The notes under the pieces were generated by a model, which saw only the letters and a list, made by a program, of their open reading frames with translations, was not told the origin of the DNA and did no database searches. A program made the position numbers and the translations under genes. A stretch of DNA of 64,000 bases from Mangifera indica (taxonomy: Eukaryota > Streptophyta > Magnoliopsida > Sapindales > Anacardiaceae), in assembly GCF_011075055.1 (NCBI RefSeq), contig NC_058151.1, positions 5,536,251 to 5,600,250 of the forward strand, in the 5' to 3' direction. Shown here in pieces: positions 1 through 10,384 of the stretch; positions within the stretch are counted from its first letter, which is position 1; each line of letters opens with the position of its first letter.

Positions 1-180
1 AATACCTAAGGTGAAGGTGGTAATCAGATTATCACCTATATTAGTTGTCACGTCAGCATTGGTAATAGAAGATTATTGTAATATTTTATTACTGACAAAC
101 CAAACAAAGAAATAAAAGATAGATTACCAAGGTAATAATAAATTCTCCCAACTAAAAACACCCATAGTTGTTTTTGTTCT
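1..180. repeat. Possible MITE-like fragment rich in GGTAAT/ATTACC
   Basis: This stretch has repeated GGTAAT and ATTACC words in both orientations, for example near 28-38, 60-66 and 124-135, in AT-rich DNA without coding potential. This is typical of short inverted-repeat transposons or their fragments. Terminal inverted repeats and a target duplication could not be delimited because the window begins here. It lies just beyond the point where the adjacent ABCG remnant loses similarity to its family, so it may mark the break. Alternative: ordinary intron sequence of the same broken gene. Confidence 0.25.
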
Positions 181-218
181 GCTGCTTTGGTTTGTAATAC
201 TGTACTTTCAATACTTAC

Positions 219-579
219 AGTGTCTCGGCAAGCTGCGCCCCCCTTCTTTCCATTGAGTAGAACATTCCCTGTCATTATAGTATTTCTGGAGAGTCTCCCT
301 GTTAAAACAAACAATTAATGAAACATTAACTGGCACTACTTGGCTAGTTGATGAGAATATCTTGTTACAATTAATTTACGTACCAGCCAATGCATTCAGA
401 ATGGTGGATTTGCCAGAGCCAGAAGGACCCATAATTCGATCAGATTCTGCCTACCCATTTAACCCATTAAGTAGCTTTCTTGGTGCACCGTTTCTCAAGC
501 TTTGTGCAATCACTGTTAGACCTTGCCACACTAAAAATGTTGCCTTACTCTCCCCAGCTTCTAACTCTCTCAATTCTAT
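219..579 (-). pseudogene. ABCG (white-brown complex) half-transporter, 5' fragment
   Basis: The minus strand carries the start of a plant ABCG half-transporter, a family that exports lipids, cutin precursors or sterols across the plasma membrane. Exon 1 (about 579 to 384) reads LVWQGLTVIA, then RKLLNGLNG, then the intact Walker A motif GPSGSGKST followed by LNALAG. A GT-AG intron of 85 nt (383 to 299) joins in frame to exon 2 (298 to 219), which reads GRLSRN, TIMTGNVLLNGKK. These match the order in the ABCG11/12/15 group. It is broken: the likely start ATG is ATA (579-577), a TAG interrupts exon 1 just before the Walker A stretch, and the reading diverges from the family after NGKK. No ABC signature, Walker B or membrane segments follow. 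It is a gene relic, probably a truncated duplicate. Confidence 0.75.
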
Positions 580-787
580 GTTGAGTGTTAATGTTCTCCA
601 AGGCCGCAGCTAATGCATAATTTTTCATACTAGTGATTAAGAAAAATTACGTGAAATAAGCATTTTGTTCATGAAAATAAGTATTTTTCATATACATAAA
701 AAGCACAATCACAATGAGCATGTATGTCACCAATTCTTCGGTCTCATTCAACAACTAGTATTGCTTTGTGATGTTTAATATTCATAT

Positions 788-1209
788 TGATGCACAGTGT
801 TGCGAGCCAATTGAACTGAAGTGGAGAAGGAATGAGGGAAGAAGTCCAGAAGGGATTGAAATAGAGAAACAGGGGAAATTCTTTTAGGCGCCAGAAAACT
901 ATCATTCATGTCCTCTTTATTTTATTTACAATGCAAATCATGAAACGATGTCATACATGCCCACAGCTATTATATTCAAAATTACATCCAAATAAAATGA
1001 CAACGTATCCTCTAACTCCAAACACTCTCAAACGATGATGTACTACTAATCTCCTTTGCGCCAATGCGATGCTGTATTATTTAAGTAACTCTGCTCCTTT
1101 ATTCTGACAGCCAACAACCTTCCGCACCAATTCAAACTTCCTCTCTTCATCTGCTGCAATTCATCACAACCACGAACATTCTGTTCCAGCTGCTGTTCAA
1201 GCTGTATCA
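788..1209 (-). repeat. 3' LTR of gypsy element
   Basis: This 422-bp LTR aligns along its whole length with 5708-6135, with many transitions and small indels, so the insertion is old. It starts TG and ends CA. The purine tract lies just inside it. Confidence 0.88.
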
Positions 1210-1232
1210 GTTGCCCCCACCCAAGCTTCCTT
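1210..1232 (-). other. Polypurine tract of gypsy element
   Basis: Read on the minus strand, the bases next to the 3' LTR contain GGGTGGGGGCAAC. This is the expected plus-strand primer position. The tract overlaps the end of the decayed coding region. Confidence 0.6.
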
Positions 1233-1595
1233 GTCCCTAAGGAAGAAATCAGGGAATCATTGGTGTAGCACAATGACAAACTCCCAAGTGGAAGTATCAA
1301 TTGCTTCACCTTGCCATTGAATAAGTAATTTGGCAGCAGGAACTTGACCATGTTTAACCAAACGGTTGCTTAGGATGGCTTGAGGATAACGAGTAGCCTG
1401 CTTGTATTGAGGAGGTAAGGTCGTAGAAGCCTGTACCGGAGCATAGGCTAGTCGCAATAGAGAAATGTGGAACACATTATGGATTGAGGCCTCTATAAGG
1501 AGTTGCAACCTGTATGCAGCTTTTCCAATTACTTCAATGACGGAATATGGCCCAAAATATTTAGGCTGAAGCTTAGGATTGTCGTAATAGAGCAA
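1212..1595 (-). pseudogene. Gypsy integrase C-terminus with chromodomain-like end
   Basis: The open stretch starts YYDNPKLQPKYFGPYSVIE and continues HNVFHISLLR, the usual GPF/Y module of gypsy integrases that binds DNA or the integration complex. It is followed by a chromodomain-like segment ending LLIQWQGE and TWE, about 20 residues before a TGA-type break. Coding resumes weakly as FPDFFL up to the polypurine tract. The chromodomain would target insertion to particular chromatin. Upstream parts of pol are separated from it by stops. Confidence 0.8.
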
Positions 1596-1599
1596 AAGC

Positions 1600-2560
1600 T
1601 AATGATAGGGTTGTAATTAAACAAAGACTAAGTCACCAACTTGGAAACTACAATCACTCATTTTCTTATCAGCCAGCTGCTTCATACGATGTTATGCTTT
1701 GGCTAAATTACGTTGAAAGATAGTGATGGTAGCCTCCTTGATGTTCAACATGAGATCGACCTCAGCAACTTCCAAATCCTTGTGGAAATAGGGAATAAGT
1801 AATGGAGGGGAATAGCCATATAAAGCCTTAAAAGGAGACATGGCAATGGTAGAATGGTAACTAATATTATACCAATATTCAGCTAGCGGTAACTAATGCA
1901 CCCATGTCTACGACAGCTCGCCAGCCATACACGTAAGGTAGCTTTCTATGCATCGATTGACTATCTCTAATTGGCCATCTGTTTATGGATGGTAGGCCAT
2001 AGAATATTGTAAACTAACTCTTTGCAACCTAAAGAGATTCTTCCAAAATTTGCTAAGGAATATCATTCCCCTATCGCTGGTGATGGTGTTTAGATTTTCA
2101 TGCAACTTATACACATTCTTAAGGAAGAGCTGAGCTACTACCTCTATTGAAAATGGGTGGCTGCGGGTGATAAAATGACCACACTTGGTCAAACTATCGA
2201 CCACTATGAATATTGATAACTTACCTCTAGACTTTGTCAAGCCTTCAATGAAATCCATGGTCAAGTCTTGAAACACTCCTTCTAGAATTGGTAAAGGCTA
2301 CAAAAGGTCTAGAGAAGGTAAGTTCTTTGGTTTATGTTGGCAAGTTAAGTAGCCCCAAATATAATTGCGGACAATTCTCTACATACCTTTCCAATACATT
2401 ATTGCAACCAACTTCTTCATAGTGGCGATGATGCCAAAGTGACCACCCAAAGGAGAATCATGGAAGAGTTTAAGTAACTGCTCTTAGAGTAACGGGCAAC
2501 TAGCAACTACAAGCTGACCCCTCTTTCTTAGTTTTCCATCCCTCCAATTATATTTACTAA
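1600..2560 (-). pseudogene. Gypsy integrase core and zinc-binding region
   Basis: A clear integrase core is open at 1983-2276: MDFIEGLTKSRG with the first catalytic Asp, VVDSLTKCGHF, and ITSDRGMIF with the second Asp. Downstream, near 1920-1980, the frame-shifted remnant of the QTDGQ...E block can be followed (NRCIESYL). Upstream, near 2400-2460, an HH-type zinc-binding remnant (GGHFGIIATMKKL) is visible. Several in-frame stops break the domain, so it cannot make an active enzyme. Confidence 0.82.
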
Positions 2561-2564
2561 AAAC

Positions 2565-3300
2565 TTAGGAATTGTGCTCCTTTGCGAAAATATTTTTTTG
2601 TAAATAGGTGTTACTCTTCCAACACTTTTCAATCCTTGCCATCAACTTTGAATGTAAGACAACCATGGTAATATTATAGACTTGCAGAGAAGGAGCCCTG
2701 GATAATGCATCAGTAGCAATGTTCTCCCTACCTTTCTTGTACTCAATTGTATACTCGTATTGCATGAGCTTGGCCACCTACACCTGTTAAGAGGCAGTTG
2801 TCACACGTTGCAAAAAAAGAATTTCGAGCTTTGGTGGTCAGTCTAATGATGAATGGTCACAACTTCAAATAGTGTTCCTATTTCTTGACTACAAACAAGA
2901 GAGCCGACATCTCATTCTCATATGTAGACAGTAGCTAAAAAAACTTTACTAATATATGCAAAAGGATGGACTTCTTGCATCAATATAGCTCTAATGCCAC
3001 AGCTAGATGCATAAACTTCTACTAGGAAAACTTTATTCATGCCAAGGAGGCCAAGTATTGAGGAAGTGCTTAAGCAAAACTTCAACTTTTCAAAAGAACC
3101 CTGTGCATCTGCATTCCAACCAAGTGAGTCTTTCTTCAATAGCTCAGTCAAGGGCTTAGCAAGCTCCCCATAACCTTTAATAAATCTCCTATGTAACCAC
3201 ACAACCCAAGGAACCCTTTTAATTATTTCAATGACTTGGGAACAGGCTATTTTTGAACTGTAGCAACCTTTTTTAGGTTTGTAGTAACTCTATGAGCTCT
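2565..3300 (-). pseudogene. Gypsy RNase H-like region
   Basis: Two open blocks belong here. The first (2918-3202) reads RRFIKGYGELAKPLTELLKKD, then FEKLKFCLSTSSILGL, the connection between RT and RNase H in gypsy pol. The second (2565-2777) reads MQYEYTIEYKKGRENIATDALSR, the conserved RNase H end that precedes the integrase. The segment between them is frameshifted. The usual catalytic Asp context (DAS near the VEVYASS segment) is altered to YAS. Confidence 0.8.
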
Positions 3301-3419
3301 AATTATGTAGCTAAATATTTCGCTTATAAGGCACCAAAAATGCATTTGGTTCTCTAGGCATAAAGTTGATTATGTTTTAGCAAATCCAACACCACTTTCA
3401 AGTGCATTAAATGGTCATT

Positions 3420-3960
3420 TTAACTCTTGCTATAGATGGGAATATCATTGAAAAATACCAGAACAAATCTCCTCAAGTAAGGCTTAAAGATACCATTCAT
3501 AATATTCTGAAATGTAGAAGGAATATTAGTGAGGCCAAATGGCATCACTAAAAACTCATAGTGACCCTTATGGGTTTTAAAAATTGTTTTTACAATAGAA
3601 TTCAAATGCATTCAAATCTGCCAATAGCCCGAACAAAGGTCAATTTTGGAAAATATCTGAGCTCCCCCAACTCATCCAATAACTCTTTTATTAAGGGGAT
3701 AAGATACCTATCTTTGATGGTGACTTGGTTAAGCACCTTATAGTCAATACGCATCCTCTAAGTCCCTTCTTTTTTCTTCACCAATATCATTGGGCTAGAA
3801 TAAGGGTTGTTGTTGTCCTTTAGCACTCATAAATCCATCATTTCCTTCACTAGCTTTTCTATTACATCATTTTGTACACCTCTATATCTATAGGGTCTTA
3901 AATTTACTGGTTGAACACCTTCTTGTGACATAATCTAATGATTTTATAGTCATGTAGAAG
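3420..3960 (-). pseudogene. Gypsy reverse transcriptase
   Basis: The RT fingers/palm can be followed from NNPYSSPMILVKKK and DYKVLNQVTIKDRY (around 3700-3830, interrupted by stops) to the open block at 3420-3611. That block carries [16 protein letters not shown] and the active-site strand [12 protein letters not shown]. The normal gypsy motif is F-x-DD. Here the first Asp reads Asn (GAT to AAT on the coding strand), which would abolish polymerase activity. Confidence 0.85.
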
Positions 3961-4383
3961 ACAACCTTTTTGTCTCTTCAAAAAGACCATTGTAAACTCC
4001 CAAAAGTTCTTCAAACTCAATCTACTGTATGGCTTCAGTCTCTTCACCAACATGTAAGTTACAAAACTATTGATCGACTTCTGGATCCACTATTAATAGT
4101 AACTAGATAAAGGCTAATTGATGTTGCTTCTACAAGATTTATTTAATTGCTCTTCTCTAACCAAACTCACCTTTTTATCCTTTTACCCTTGTAAGAAATA
4201 CTTATATTCTCCTACTATAAACCTCATAGTTAAAGTCTTGAAATTCCATATAATAGCTCCCAAACCTACCAACCATTAGGTACCCAATATTAAATCATAA
4301 CTTTGCAGCGAAAGTGTATAAGTATCCACTTGTATATTCTACCCTTGTACCTTAATATTTAGGCCTTCATAAACCCCTTTACA

Positions 4384-4959
4384 TTACAATTCTTGGTCAT
4401 TAGCTATAGTGACTTGCACTCCTTGAACCTTCCTTACTTGACACTTTAATTTATGCACTATATATTCACTTAAGAAGTTGTGAGTACTACCTAAGTTTAC
4501 CAAAATAAATAGTTGTCTTTTACCATGTGTAGCAATTATCCTCATGGTCTTAAATCCTATCAAACCATGCAAAGCGTACAAGGAGAGTTGTATCAGACTA
4601 AACTTCTCCATAATAACTTTGGACACCATTACCTTATTCATCTCTTCGTCCACCAATTCCACATGCAATTGGATCACAAAAGCTTGTCTATTTTTACATT
4701 TGTTCCCTGGCACAAATCTCTCATCACACCAAAAACATAGACCTTTAGCTCTTTTATCATCAAACATTTTATTAGTAATAGTCTTTAGAGGTGCTGATTG
4801 TGGAAATTTAGGTACATTAAGGGTGCGTAAAAGTCCAGCAACAGGATTAGGTTTGGGTAGCACCACCTTAGAGTTTACACCTTGCTCCATAGATTTACTA
4901 TCAATAGGTAATTGAAAAATTTTAAATAAGGGTTTAGGTTGCCCCTTAAGAGCTACCAC
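4384..4959 (-). pseudogene. Gypsy gag zinc knuckle and retropepsin-like protease
   Basis: This is an open stretch of 191 codons. Near its middle lies the zinc-knuckle block CFWCDERFVPGNKCKNRQ, typical of this gypsy group, with the usual GHRC altered to GNKC. About 80 residues later comes the protease flap region LFILVNLGSTHNFLS. The catalytic triad normally read as DSGSTHN has its Asp replaced by Asn and the next residue changed, so the enzyme would be dead. It continues directly from the gag region to its right. Confidence 0.85.
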
Positions 4960-5682
4960 TGTGATTTGCTACAATTTAGCTAGAGAATAAGCCTTCGAAA
5001 CTGTTCTCGACTTAAACATGCATACAAGCATTTGCAATTCATCAACTAATCTAGTTAAAAAGAAACTTAATGCTTGATCCTCCCTTATACCGGTTCTAGG
5101 GTACAATTCATTGAACCTATCTAAGTAATGTTGTAGTGCATCTACCTTTTTAAGATTCTTCAAGTTCGTTAGCAGATCATCATATGTGTATTGACCAAAA
5201 TGATCTCTCATTGATTATGTCTACTCTTCCCAAGTAAGTAGCACATCTCTTTTAGTCTTCATCAAACCTTAATGTTATTGCATGGCTTGACCATCCAGAT
5301 GTAACATGGCTATCTTGATGCGATCACTGGTTAGAGTCTCATCAACCTTAAAATAGTATTGAGCCTTTAGAAGCCATCTATCAAAGTCCTTGCCATTAAA
5401 ATGAGGGAAGTCTAATCATGATGCTCTACTCTATGAATGTCGTAACTTCTGAGTTGTTTTAGAAGTACCTTTATCTTGCCTTATGGTAGCTTGAGACACT
5501 ATTTTGGTTTGTTGGAGGCTCAATCCATCGATTAGCATCTATAAATCCTCTATCATTTATTGATATCGACTTTGAGATTTGTTCAATCGATCTTGCTACT
5601 TTTTCTTTAATTCAGTCATCAATTATGTAAACATCAGAATAAGTTCACACTTAAGATCTTTGAAATGTGTTCCATTAGCCAT
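4960..5682 (-). pseudogene. Gypsy gag capsid region
   Basis: The probable gag start is ATG at 5682 (MANGTHFKDL), about 25 bases inside the 5' LTR/primer site. Characteristic capsid words follow: PHFNGKDFDRWLLKAQYYF, then RIKIAMLHLDGQAMQ, then the open block MRDHFGQYTYDDLLTNLKNL and LQHYLDRFNELYPR (4969-5211). Several stops interrupt it. Gag would form the intracellular virus-like particle. Confidence 0.82.
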
Positions 5683-5693
5683 TTTCAAAATTC

Positions 5694-5706
5694 AGCTTTG
5701 ACAACA
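5694..5706 (-). other. Degenerate primer-binding site, initiator-Met type
   Basis: Immediately inside the 5' LTR the minus strand reads TGTTGTCAAAGCT. This resembles TGGTATCAGAGCT, the complement of the initiator tRNA-Met 3' end. The differences are mostly transitions. Confidence 0.6.
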
Positions 5707-5707
5707 C

Positions 5708-6135
5708 TGATGCACAACGTTGTGAGCCAATTAAACTAAAGTGAAGAAGGAATAAGGGAAGAAGTCAATAAAAGATTGAAACAAAGAAACAAAAGGAAAA
5801 ATTGTTTTAGGTGCCAAAAAACTAACTTTCATTCATGTCTTCTCTATTTATTTACAACGCAAATCATGAAATGACGTTGTACATGCCTACAACTATTACA
5901 TTCAAAATTACATCCACATAAAATGACAACATATCCTCTAACTTCTAACACTCTTAAACGATGACTTATTATTAATCTCTGTTGCACTAATGTGAGGTCG
6001 TATTATTTAAGTAACTTTGATCTTTTATTTCGACAGCTAATAACTTTCCATACCAATTCAAACTTCCTTTCTTCATCTGTCGCAATTCATCACAACCATG
6101 AACATTTTATTCTAGTTATTATCCAAGTTGTATCA
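5708..6135 (-). repeat. 5' LTR of gypsy element
   Basis: This 428-bp LTR pairs with 788-1209. On the minus strand it would carry the promoter for the element. It ends next to the CATAC half of the target duplication. Confidence 0.88.
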
Positions 6136-6140
6136 CATAC

Positions 6141-6650
6141 CTAAAAGAAATGGCACAATCATAGTTGATTTGCGCTTTTCTTTATGATAAAGAGAAATAT
6201 CAAAGAAGGCTTAGGTACTATACAATTGGCTAAAGAAGTAAATAAAATTTCCAACAGCTAGGCTTGAGATCTACATTTTTATAAAATTTTCCAATCGTAG
6301 TAAAGTTACATATGAATACATCAACTTTCTTGATTGTATACTTAACTTGAATTTATTGCTTATACCATCTCAACTACATTTGTCATCCAAAAGCAATCAT
6401 TTATTATATTTTGCCATCCTATATATATGATATCTTATAGCTAGGCTTTAGTTGTACATTTAACATATTTTTCATTTGGGGTTTCTGGTGAAAGGAATAT
6501 TCACATGTATAGACTAAAGTTTTAATTAGGTTTAATTGCTTTTATTGAAATCATACATTTTCCTCCAACTACAACATGTAGGGTTTTAAAAGCAAGGATA
6601 TTGACAAGTTCATCGATATCCTTATTAATCCAAGATTGATGAGTTTATTG
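6141..6650. other. Unannotated AT-rich spacer between two LTR elements
   Basis: I see no coding stretch, LTR or clear repeat here. It separates the gypsy element from the copia 5' LTR. Before the gypsy insertion it would have been contiguous with the DNA at 600-787, upstream of the ABCG remnant. Confidence 0.4.
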
Positions 6651-6863
6651 TGTATCCGATGGCTTTCAACATGAATACACATTTAATGTTTCAGAGGCAG
6701 ATGAAGTAGAATAAATGAAAGTATTAATGATAAGCAGTTATTTATGACTTTGGAATTAAAGCAATTATTACTTTAATTATTCCTCTATCTTTCGTTCCTC
6801 ATTTCATAGATAATTCTATTTCATATTTCTTTCTTTAATATAAATTATTCTAATATATTTTCA
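6651..6863 (+). repeat. 5' LTR of copia element, internally deleted
   Basis: It aligns to the right LTR at both ends but lacks about 125 bp corresponding to roughly 17420-17545. That missing part holds the TATA box in the right copy, so this LTR has lost its promoter core. The coding-side boundary is TTTTCA at 6863. Confidence 0.82.
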
Positions 6864-7039
6864 TCACGTTATTAACGCGAATCACTTAGGTATATCATAA
6901 TATTAGTAATATTTCAATTATATTGTTATTTTATTTGTATGTTGTAAATATGGATATCTTAGTTATGATATTGTCTTGTTTGCTAAATACAAACTATAAA
7001 TATTTTAATTTCTACTATTCTTGTTTGCAGTTAGTGAAA

Positions 7040-7870
7040 ATGGCAAACCTCGTAAAACTTTAATATATTGCCCTTCAATTGGATGGGGAAAATTACACTG
7101 AATAGGCCTTAGACATGGTTCTTCATTTAGAATCTATAGGCTTAAAAGAAATAATTAAAAAAGAAAATAAAGCATTTCAGCAGGATAAATCCAAGGCTAC
7201 TATTTTCCTCCGTCACCATATCCACGAACAACTATAAGCAAAATATGTGGATATTATGGATCCACTAGAGTTATGGAGAAACTTTAAAAGAAAGATTCAT
7301 TAATCAAAAGTCAATGACACTATCTATGACACAATATGAATGAACTCATTTATGCTTACAAGATTTTAAATCTGTAAGTGAATATAATTCTGCAATGTTC
7401 ATAATAGTTTCCCAAATGAGATTATGTAAGGAAAAAATAACTGAAAAAAATATGTTAGAGAAAACTTTCTATATTTCCTCCATCAAATATATCAAAAAAA
7501 ATTTTAAAATATTATGAATTAATATCCTGTTTACTAGTGGTTGAGCAAAATAATAAATTGTTATTGAGAAACCATCAGATATATCCAATTGGCACTACAC
7601 TTTTCCCTGAAATGAGCACAACTATCAATTGTAGTTATTATAGGCATAGATGAGGTCTTGGAAGAAATAAGGTTTGATCTAAAAGTGGTCATAATAGAAA
7701 ATCTCATCACCGTAAATAGACTAAAGATGAAGCAAAATAGGACAGAGGAAAAATGATGCAGAGTAAACCATAAAGTCATAAAAGTAAATGTTATAGATGT
7801 GGTTCCAAAGGATATTGGTCGCATACCTATCGTACGCCTAGAAATTTGGTAGATTTATACTAAGCATCTA
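7040..7870 (+). pseudogene. Copia gag (outer plus-strand element)
   Basis: The ATG at 7040 begins MANLVKL. The region is recognisable from LQLDGENYTE, MVLHLESIGLKEIIKKENKA, KATIFLRHHIHEQL and LELWRNFKRK, a plant copia capsid. A zinc-knuckle remnant near 7795-7840 reads CYRCGSKGYWSHTYR. The His of CCHC is Tyr and the last Cys is Tyr, both single transitions. Multiple stop codons prevent translation. Confidence 0.85.
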
Positions 7871-8029
7871 TCACAAATACTACCAAAAAGATCGAATTGA
7901 ATTATATTGATAATTCGAATCCTATCAATTTAGAGAATTTTGATATTTCAGAATTTCTTCAAGATTAAGCAATCATGTATATTATATTATTTAATTAATA
8001 CTATATATTTCTTCCTTTCAAATTTTGTG

Positions 8030-8420
8030 ATAACTAATGTAAATTTTAAAATGAAAGGAACTGGACTCCAAAATTGAAACATTAACTTTAAAAGTTGATG
8101 ATGAAAACATATGTCTATTAGATTGTGCAACCACACATACAATACTTAAAGAAAAGGAATTTTTCTTAACTTTATCACCTATTGATGCTAAAGTAAACAC
8201 TATATCAAGATCAATAAATTTGATTGAAGGCTTTGTAAGAGCCACAATTTTGCTAAAAAATGAGAGCAAATTAATCATAAATAATGTATTATATTCAAGT
8301 AGATCTAAAATAGATATATTTAGTTTTAAAGATATAAGAAATAATGATTATCATATTGAAACCATAAATGAAAATAATATAGAATATCTATGTATAACTA
8401 ATAATGTCTTTGGAAGAAGG
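8030..8420 (+). pseudogene. Copia protease and pre-integrase linker
   Basis: The protease block reads LLDCATTHTILKEKEFF, the variant of the copia D-[ST]-G-[AC] active-site segment used by this subfamily. It is followed by INLIEGFVRATILL, INNVLYSSRSKIDIFSFKDI and YHIETI (8220-8400, open). The protease would cut the Gag-Pol polyprotein. It is not connected in frame to gag. Confidence 0.8.
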
Positions 8421-8429
8421 CATGTACTA

Positions 8430-9185
8430 GAAAAATGGTCCGTTTTATTATCTGGATTTTATTATACAATCATAAAGACAATTAAAACTTATGCAATATT
8501 GATCAAAAGCTTTTTGATCCAAAAGTCTTTACACTTTGGTGTGACCATCTAAGTCACCTAAGATCTATAATGATACATAGAATTATTGAAAATTCATGTG
8601 AACATGCACTAAAAAGTCATAAGATTTTCTTGTCAAGTGAAAAATTATGCACTGCCTATTCATAAGGCAAATTAGTAATTAGACCATCTACTTCCAAAAT
8701 TGGTGTTAAATCTCCATTTCTTCCAAAGGATTCAAAGGAACATATACGAACCAAATCATCCACCAAATGGGTCAATATTTTATGGTCATAATTTATGCAT
8801 CTGCACGATAGTTTTATGTTTGTTTATTGCCTTTGCTAAAAGGTTAACATAAATTATCAAATTAAAGACACATTTCTCAGATCATCTAATCAAGTCAGTA
8901 CAACTAGATAATGCTAGTGAATTTATAACCAAGACATCTGATGATTATTACATATTTATAGGGATTGATGTTGAACATCCAGTCTCGTATGTTCACACTT
9001 AGAATGGATTAGCTAAGTCTCTTATCAAATGACTCTATATAATTACACATACTTTAATATTAAAAACTCAATTATCAACTTCTATATGGAACATGTTATA
9101 TTATATGTTGTAGCGTTAATTTACTTCTAACCTTCTTCTTATCATCAATACTCTCCAATATAATTAGTTTTTGATCACCAACTAA
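8430..9185 (+). pseudogene. Copia integrase, left part, cut by nested insertion
   Basis: Integrase words are readable with stops: KDSKEHIRTK, then CVYC/CLC remnants, DNAxE as LDNASEFI near 8905, IDVEHPVSYVHT and NGLAKSLIK near 8965-9020, and YHQYSPI-LVFDHQ at 9140-9180. Coding then stops abruptly at 9185 with the TATAT duplication of the inner element and resumes at 14639. The inner insertion therefore landed in the integrase C-terminal part. Confidence 0.82.
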
Positions 9186-9190
9186 TATAT

Positions 9191-9763
9191 TGTTATAGAT
9201 TTATAGATTTGAACCCCAAGATATTCCCTAAGATATTGTTATAGATTTATAGATTTGAACCCCAAGATACTCTCCCCTATAATTAGTTTTTGATCACAAC
9301 AGAAAAAACAGAAAAAATAAAACATGATATACTTGGTTCAGATTTCGTAAAAGAAATCCTAAGTTAAATCCACTATTTATCAAGTCCTATTACAGAATAT
9401 AAATACACGAATCTCAACCTTTGTACAACCAAAACAGTATACAAATCATATACAAGGTAAAAACAAAGTCAAAGAGAACTTGATTTCACCAGAGAGATGT
9501 CGTTAATCGAACTCAAGAAGACAAACTTCTTCACAGTAGCCAAAAGATGCAAGAAATCAGAGGAGAAAAAACACAACAGCCTCACGCCCTTTTCCTCTCT
9601 ATTTTCTTCAGTTTCACGATAAAAGAAGTTCATATACTTAGGTTAAAGTGAGTGAAAGCCCAACAAAATGACAGAATTGCCCTTACTTACAAAAATAATG
9701 ACCCATGCATCGTTAACTAAAGAATTACAACTATACCCTTATAGTTTGAAACATAACATTACA
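9191..9763 (-). repeat. 3' LTR of nested copia, with internal rearrangement
   Basis: It aligns with 14088-14633 except near its left end. There the first 33 bases are present twice (9191-9223 and 9237-9269) and a 28-base copy of the outer element's flank follows. See the separate finding. Confidence 0.88.
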
Positions 9764-9785
9764 AACTCCACCTTGTTGAAAACTA
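9764..9785 (-). other. Polypurine tract of nested copia
   Basis: On the minus strand the bases next to the 3' LTR read AACAAGGTGGAGTT, a purine-rich primer at the expected position after the RNase H end. Confidence 0.6.
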
Positions 9786-9790
9786 TAAGA

Positions 9791-10384
9791 CTAAAAAAAC
9801 ATGAATTCAACTAGTAAAACACCTCTGCAAGATAAACTCACACTTCCAATATGTAACAAGTCTAAGGCAATCTTAAACTTGTTTATTGGAACAACTTTTG
9901 TCAAAATATCAGCAGGATTAACCTTTGAAGCAATTTTCTCCTGAATTACCTGACCTTTAGAGAAAACTTCTCTTATAAAATGTAACATAACATCTATATG
10001 CTTTGTTCTTTCATGAAAAACATTATTTTTAAACAGATGTATTGCACTTTGTGGTCACAATATATCACAGGAGTACCACAACTCAACCCCAACTCTTCTG
10101 TTATACCTTTCAGCCATAGAACTTCTTTAGTAGCATCTATTAATGCAACATACAACTTCTGTTATAAACAAAACAATAATATGTTGAAGGTAGTTATTCC
10201 AACTTATCACATTATCACCATATGTGAAAATATATCCAGTTAGAGACCTCTTCTTGTCTAAATCTGCAGTATAATTTGAATCACAGTTCCTTTTAACAAG
10301 TAAACTATTAGTATCAAATGCAGTATATACAAGACCAAAATCATATGAACCTTTCAAATATTTCAACACCCATTTAACAACACT
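9791..10384 (-). pseudogene. Nested copia RNase H
   Basis: Block 10127-10369 reads MLKYLKGSYDFGLVY, NYTADLDKKRSLTGYIFT and NVISWNNYLQ. Block 9791-9988 reads FIREVFSKGQVIQEKI and PADILTKVVP, the conserved copia polyprotein end. The catalytic Asp context (CDSNYTAD) is largely kept. A frameshift near 10125 separates the two blocks. Confidence 0.85.

Larger units (their letters stand above)
788..6135 (-). mobile_element. Ty3/gypsy chromovirus, full-length but decayed (Reina-like size)
   Basis: This is a 5.35-kb LTR retrotransposon on the minus strand, with LTRs at 788-1209 and 5708-6135 that both run TGATGCAC...TATCA in plus orientation. The flanks 783-787 (CATAT) and 6136-6140 (CATAC) are a target-site duplication with one mismatch. 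Domain order along the minus strand is gag, zinc knuckle, protease, RT, RNase H, integrase and chromodomain-like end, which is the gypsy order. A degenerate initiator-Met primer site and a purine tract sit at the expected places. All domains carry stops and frameshifts. Small LTRs, short length and a chromodomain-like C-terminus suggest the Reina lineage, but that is inference. Confidence 0.9.

Noticed and set aside
362..613. 83-codon plus-strand open frame
   Set aside because: It is the antisense of ABCG exon 1. The minus strand has the Walker A motif and proper splice signals.
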